Assembly: GCA_011959805.1 (NCBI GenBank)
Contig: BLMC01000008.1
Location: 1-64,000, forward strand
Reading direction: 5' to 3'
Length of the DNA stretch: 64,000 bases
Source: Lachnospiraceae bacterium
GTDB lineage: Bacteria > Bacillota > Clostridia > Lachnospirales > Lachnospiraceae
Positions 61,429 to 64,000 of this stretch are shown here, piece after piece (within the stretch, counting starts at the first letter, position 1; every line of letters begins with the position of its first letter). The translations under genes and the position numbers were made by a program. A model generated the notes under the pieces. It was not told the DNA's origin and did not search any database. It saw only the letters and a program-made list of their open reading frames with translations.

Positions 61429-61504
61429 TTCTTTTTTCCTTTCTATAAAATTCTGCGAAATGCGCAGCATAACACATTCTATTATTTACCTTACAACGCA
61501 AAAA

Positions 61505-61545
61505 AGACCATAGTCACCCGCCTGAACGTGTCTATACTATGGTCT
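61505..61545 (-). terminator. terminator-like hairpin upstream of mutS2-like gene
   Basis: AGACCATAGT/ACTATGGTCT 10-bp stem followed by T6 on the minus strand. Confidence 0.75.
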
Positions 61546-61571
61546 TCTCTCTTGATGAAACAAAAAGCAAA

Positions 61572-61755
61572 TGCACAATCGAATAAGGCAGATTTATCTT
61601 CCTTACTCTATATTAGGCGTTTGTCAGCTTCTGCTGATATTTTTCCTTTGGACGCCCGTGTGCAATCGAGTAGGGAAGTCTATCTTCCCCTACTCGCGCG
61701 CCGGACGCGGGCAGCATTTGCTGCTTATTTCCTCTCCGCGTCCGTGTGCATAAAA
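61572..61755 (+). repeat. dispersed intergenic repeat copy F: tandem pair of diverged units (F1 61572-61660, F2 61661-61755)
   Basis: TGCACAATCGAATAAG..CTTACTC..GGCGTTTGTCAGCTTCTGCTGATATTTTTCCTTTGGACGCCCGTG + TGCAATCGAGTAGGGAAG..CTTCCCCTACTCGCGCGCCGGACGCGGGCAGCATTTGCTGCTTATTTCCTCTCCGCGTCCGTGTGCATAAAA. Confidence 0.9.
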
Positions 61756-61783
61756 AAACATGACCATACAGCCATGTTTTAAT
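61754..61783 (-). terminator. terminator-like hairpin abutting repeat copy F
   Basis: AAAACATG..CATGTTTT with T7 run on the minus strand. Confidence 0.6.
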
Positions 61784-62111
61784 GATTCAAAAATATATAC
61801 CATCATATAAAACAATTGTAAGGCGAAAACGTCAATAGCATTCGCTATCGACAATGGGCAGACTTTTAGCGCAAACATAAATAAGGCCAAAAATCACCCT
61901 GCAATATTTACTTTGCAATTTTCTCCATTACAATTAAATTTAACATGCAAACTCCTCCATAAAAGATAATATAACCAGTTATTTGTCAACTGTTCCTAAT
62001 TATCATACGTGCAAAAAAGCTTATTGTCAAGTCTATTTTATTACTATCTATATTTTAATCCTTGCCAAATATAACAAAAACTATCGTTTTTTAGCACTTT
62101 GCTAATATTTA

Positions 62112-63692
62112 TTACAGTTGCAATACTGCATCAAAGCGTCCTAATACTTCTTTACTTCTATCATGTGTTATCACAATAACAATTTTATCCTGAATACTAA
62201 AAATCATATTAAAGATTTCATTCGCTGTCTCTGCATCCAGATTGCTGGTCGGTTCATCAAACACAAGAACATCATAGTTATGCACCATAAAGCGCGCAAT
62301 ATCAATTCGCTGCTTTTCTCCAAAAGAAACTTCACCGGAATCAGATGTACCAATTTCCTTTTGCACCAACTCGCTATTAAGCTTTAAATCCTGACAAACT
62401 TGATTCAATTCTCCATTCGAGATATTTTCTCTATAAAGTACAATATTATCTTTGACAGAACCGTCAATCAGAAATTCATTGCGCTGGATATAGCCAATCT
62501 TTTGATAAACACTGTCTGAATCAATAGTTCGGATATCTTGATTATTAATTCGGACTGTACCCTCATACTCATTTTCTGTCAAATATTTCATCAACAAATG
62601 CATCAATGTTGACTTTCCTTTTCCAGATTCGCCGACAATCGCATATTTTCTCCCAGCTTCAAATGTCGTATGGAATCCCTGAAATATCTCCTTATTTCCA
62701 AACTGAAGATTCACATTATGAAATTCTATTTTTTGCACTTCCCCTAAAATCTCTTTTTCTACCTTTTCTTCTATTGTCTGTTCCTGATCAATCCGACAAA
62801 TAATTTCTTTTGTTGTTCCCATTAGATTTTTTTCTTCTACAAAAAACTGTAATGGAGAAAATACCCCATTTAAAAGCTGTACTGCTGCAATTAAAAGGCC
62901 CACTGTCATATCTCCACGAAGTACAAACCAGATACCCACAGCCATACACAAAAGCTGTGAAAGCATTCCAATTGCCATTCCTATATTATTTGATGTAATT
63001 TTTGCAAACAGATAATGCATTCTGGACTTTTCATATTCATAGTCTTTTGCATTTAACTTTTCCTGAAAAAGTTTTCCCAATCCTAAAAGCTTTACCTGTT
63101 CAAAGCCTTTTAAATAATTTTCAAGCAATGCCATGTAAACACTGTTGTTGTGCGTGTATTCCACCGTCTTTCTTGCCATAATAGTTCCTGGAATCTGAGA
63201 GAGGACTACCGTAATAAATGAAATAATAACAAAAGAAACTCCAAGCTTCCAGTTGATTACAAATATGGATAACAGACAGACAGCTGCAGATAAAATATGG
63301 GAAACAATATTGCATTTTGGCATCAAATAATTGTCTACCACAAGGTCAATATCCTTGGAATATAAACTTAAATAATGTCCATTTTTCTCAGCAAAAAATG
63401 TATTTAACTCCTTATGATAAAGTGCCTTATAAAGATTTGTCTTTAAAAAACGTACAATTTTGTTGACATAGATAATTTTTGTACAATTATATACAAACGA
63501 AACAATTAGCCAACATACCGCCATATAAATACATGTCAGCATAGATGTTTGAAGTGAATCCGTTGGGTCAATTACCACGTCAATTACTTTTCCAAGACAA
63601 AAAGAAAACCGCGCCATAAAAATTGCCGAAATAAACCCTAAAATCATTGTTAGAATATAAATTCCCCTATATTGTTTTTCCGCTGTTGCCAT
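62112..63692 (-). CDS. ABC transporter, fused permease and ATP-binding domains
   Basis: N-terminal TM domain; VGESGKGKSTLMHLL, SFGEKQRIDIARFMV, DVLVFDEPTSNLD. Confidence 0.95.
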   Translation of the reverse strand: MATAEKQYRGIYILTMILGFISAIFMARFSFCLGKVIDVVIDPTDSLQTSMLTCIYMAVCWLIVSFVYNCTKIIYVNKIVRFLKTNLYKALYHKELNTFFAEKNGHYLSLYSKDIDLVVDNYLMPKCNIVSHILSAAVCLLSIFVINWKLGVSFVIISFITVVLSQIPGTIMARKTVEYTHNNSVYMALLENYLKGFEQVKLLGLGKLFQEKLNAKDYEYEKSRMHYLFAKITSNNIGMAIGMLSQLLCMAVGIWFVLRGDMTVGLLIAAVQLLNGVFSPLQFFVEEKNLMGTTKEIICRIDQEQTIEEKVEKEILGEVQKIEFHNVNLQFGNKEIFQGFHTTFEAGRKYAIVGESGKGKSTLMHLLMKYLTENEYEGTVRINNQDIRTIDSDSVYQKIGYIQRNEFLIDGSVKDNIVLYRENISNGELNQVCQDLKLNSELVQKEIGTSDSGEVSFGEKQRIDIARFMVHNYDVLVFDEPTSNLDAETANEIFNMIFSIQDKIVIVITHDRSKEVLGRFDAVLQL

Positions 63693-63748
63693 AATCGTAA
63701 TCTCCTTTTCTTATTCCTTTTGTATTTTGATTCCAATCATAAGAAAAA

Positions 63749-63785
63749 AGACCACAGATGTAAATAGCTTTTCATCAAGTGGTCT
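63749..63785 (-). terminator. terminator upstream of ABC transporter gene
   Basis: AGACCAC/GTGGTCT stem followed by T-run on the minus strand. Confidence 0.75.
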
Positions 63786-63817
63786 TCTTTTTAAGATAAG
63801 AGGTTTATTTTAGGAAC

Positions 63818-64000
63818 TCAAACTCCGCTTTGTTTATACTTTCTCCAACTACATCCAATATAGAGTATAATTACCACAGTCACATAGAGAAAAATTCCCG
63901 GCCATACCCACGGATAATGCATCTGCATAATGTCTAATTCACTTGCTCCATTCATAATCAGTACAAAGGGAATTGTATAATAAAATGGAAAGATATGTCG
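63818..64000 (-). CDS. C-terminal part of a membrane protein (possibly ABC-2 permease), truncated by window edge
   Basis: ..RHIFPFYYTIPFVLIMNGASELDIMQMHYPWVWPGIFLYVTVVIILYIGCSWRKYKQSGV*. Confidence 0.6.
   Translation of the reverse strand, partial: RHIFPFYYTIPFVLIMNGASELDIMQMHYPWVWPGIFLYVTVVIILYIGCSWRKYKQSGV

Noticed and set aside
61297-61782. 161-aa plus ORF and 61571..61753 / 61690..61890 ORFs
   Set aside because: Largely translated repeat copy F and antisense of mutS2; no coding signature.

Overview
The window looks like ordinary chromosome from a low-GC, probably spore-forming Firmicute. Gene content suggests Lachnospiraceae, but this is inference only. About 60 protein-coding genes are supported, almost all on the minus strand. 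Clusters include rsfS-yqeK-nadD-yhbY-obg-rpmA-prp-rplU-rng-radical SAM pair; a GH25 lysozyme plus hisB-hisD-hisG-hisZ; coaD/rsmD; a topoisomerase II pair (parC/parE-like); recG-fakA-asp23; gerW/DUF2953; CheY plus a MshEN/CheX-like protein; zapA-ruvB-ruvA; ilvC-ilvN-ilvN-ilvB; an M56/BlaI system; a MutS2-like protein without Smr; and an ABC exporter. No tRNA, rRNA, CRISPR array, prophage or IS transposase was recognised. The strongest unexplained signal is a family of about 90-bp intergenic repeats with a conserved two-hairpin architecture. There are at least seven units at six loci, all in the same orientation, typically abutting a terminator. They bracket two of the few plus-strand genes, pta and rpmB. 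Other points of interest are a natural SEDS(RodA/FtsW)-PBP fusion, a 43-bp dyad lying over the blaI promoter, a zinc-finger anti-sigma gene next to a decayed ECF sigma remnant, a triple-hairpin intergenic region, tandem ilvN paralogs, and a small-membrane-protein ORF below the supplied ORF cutoff.
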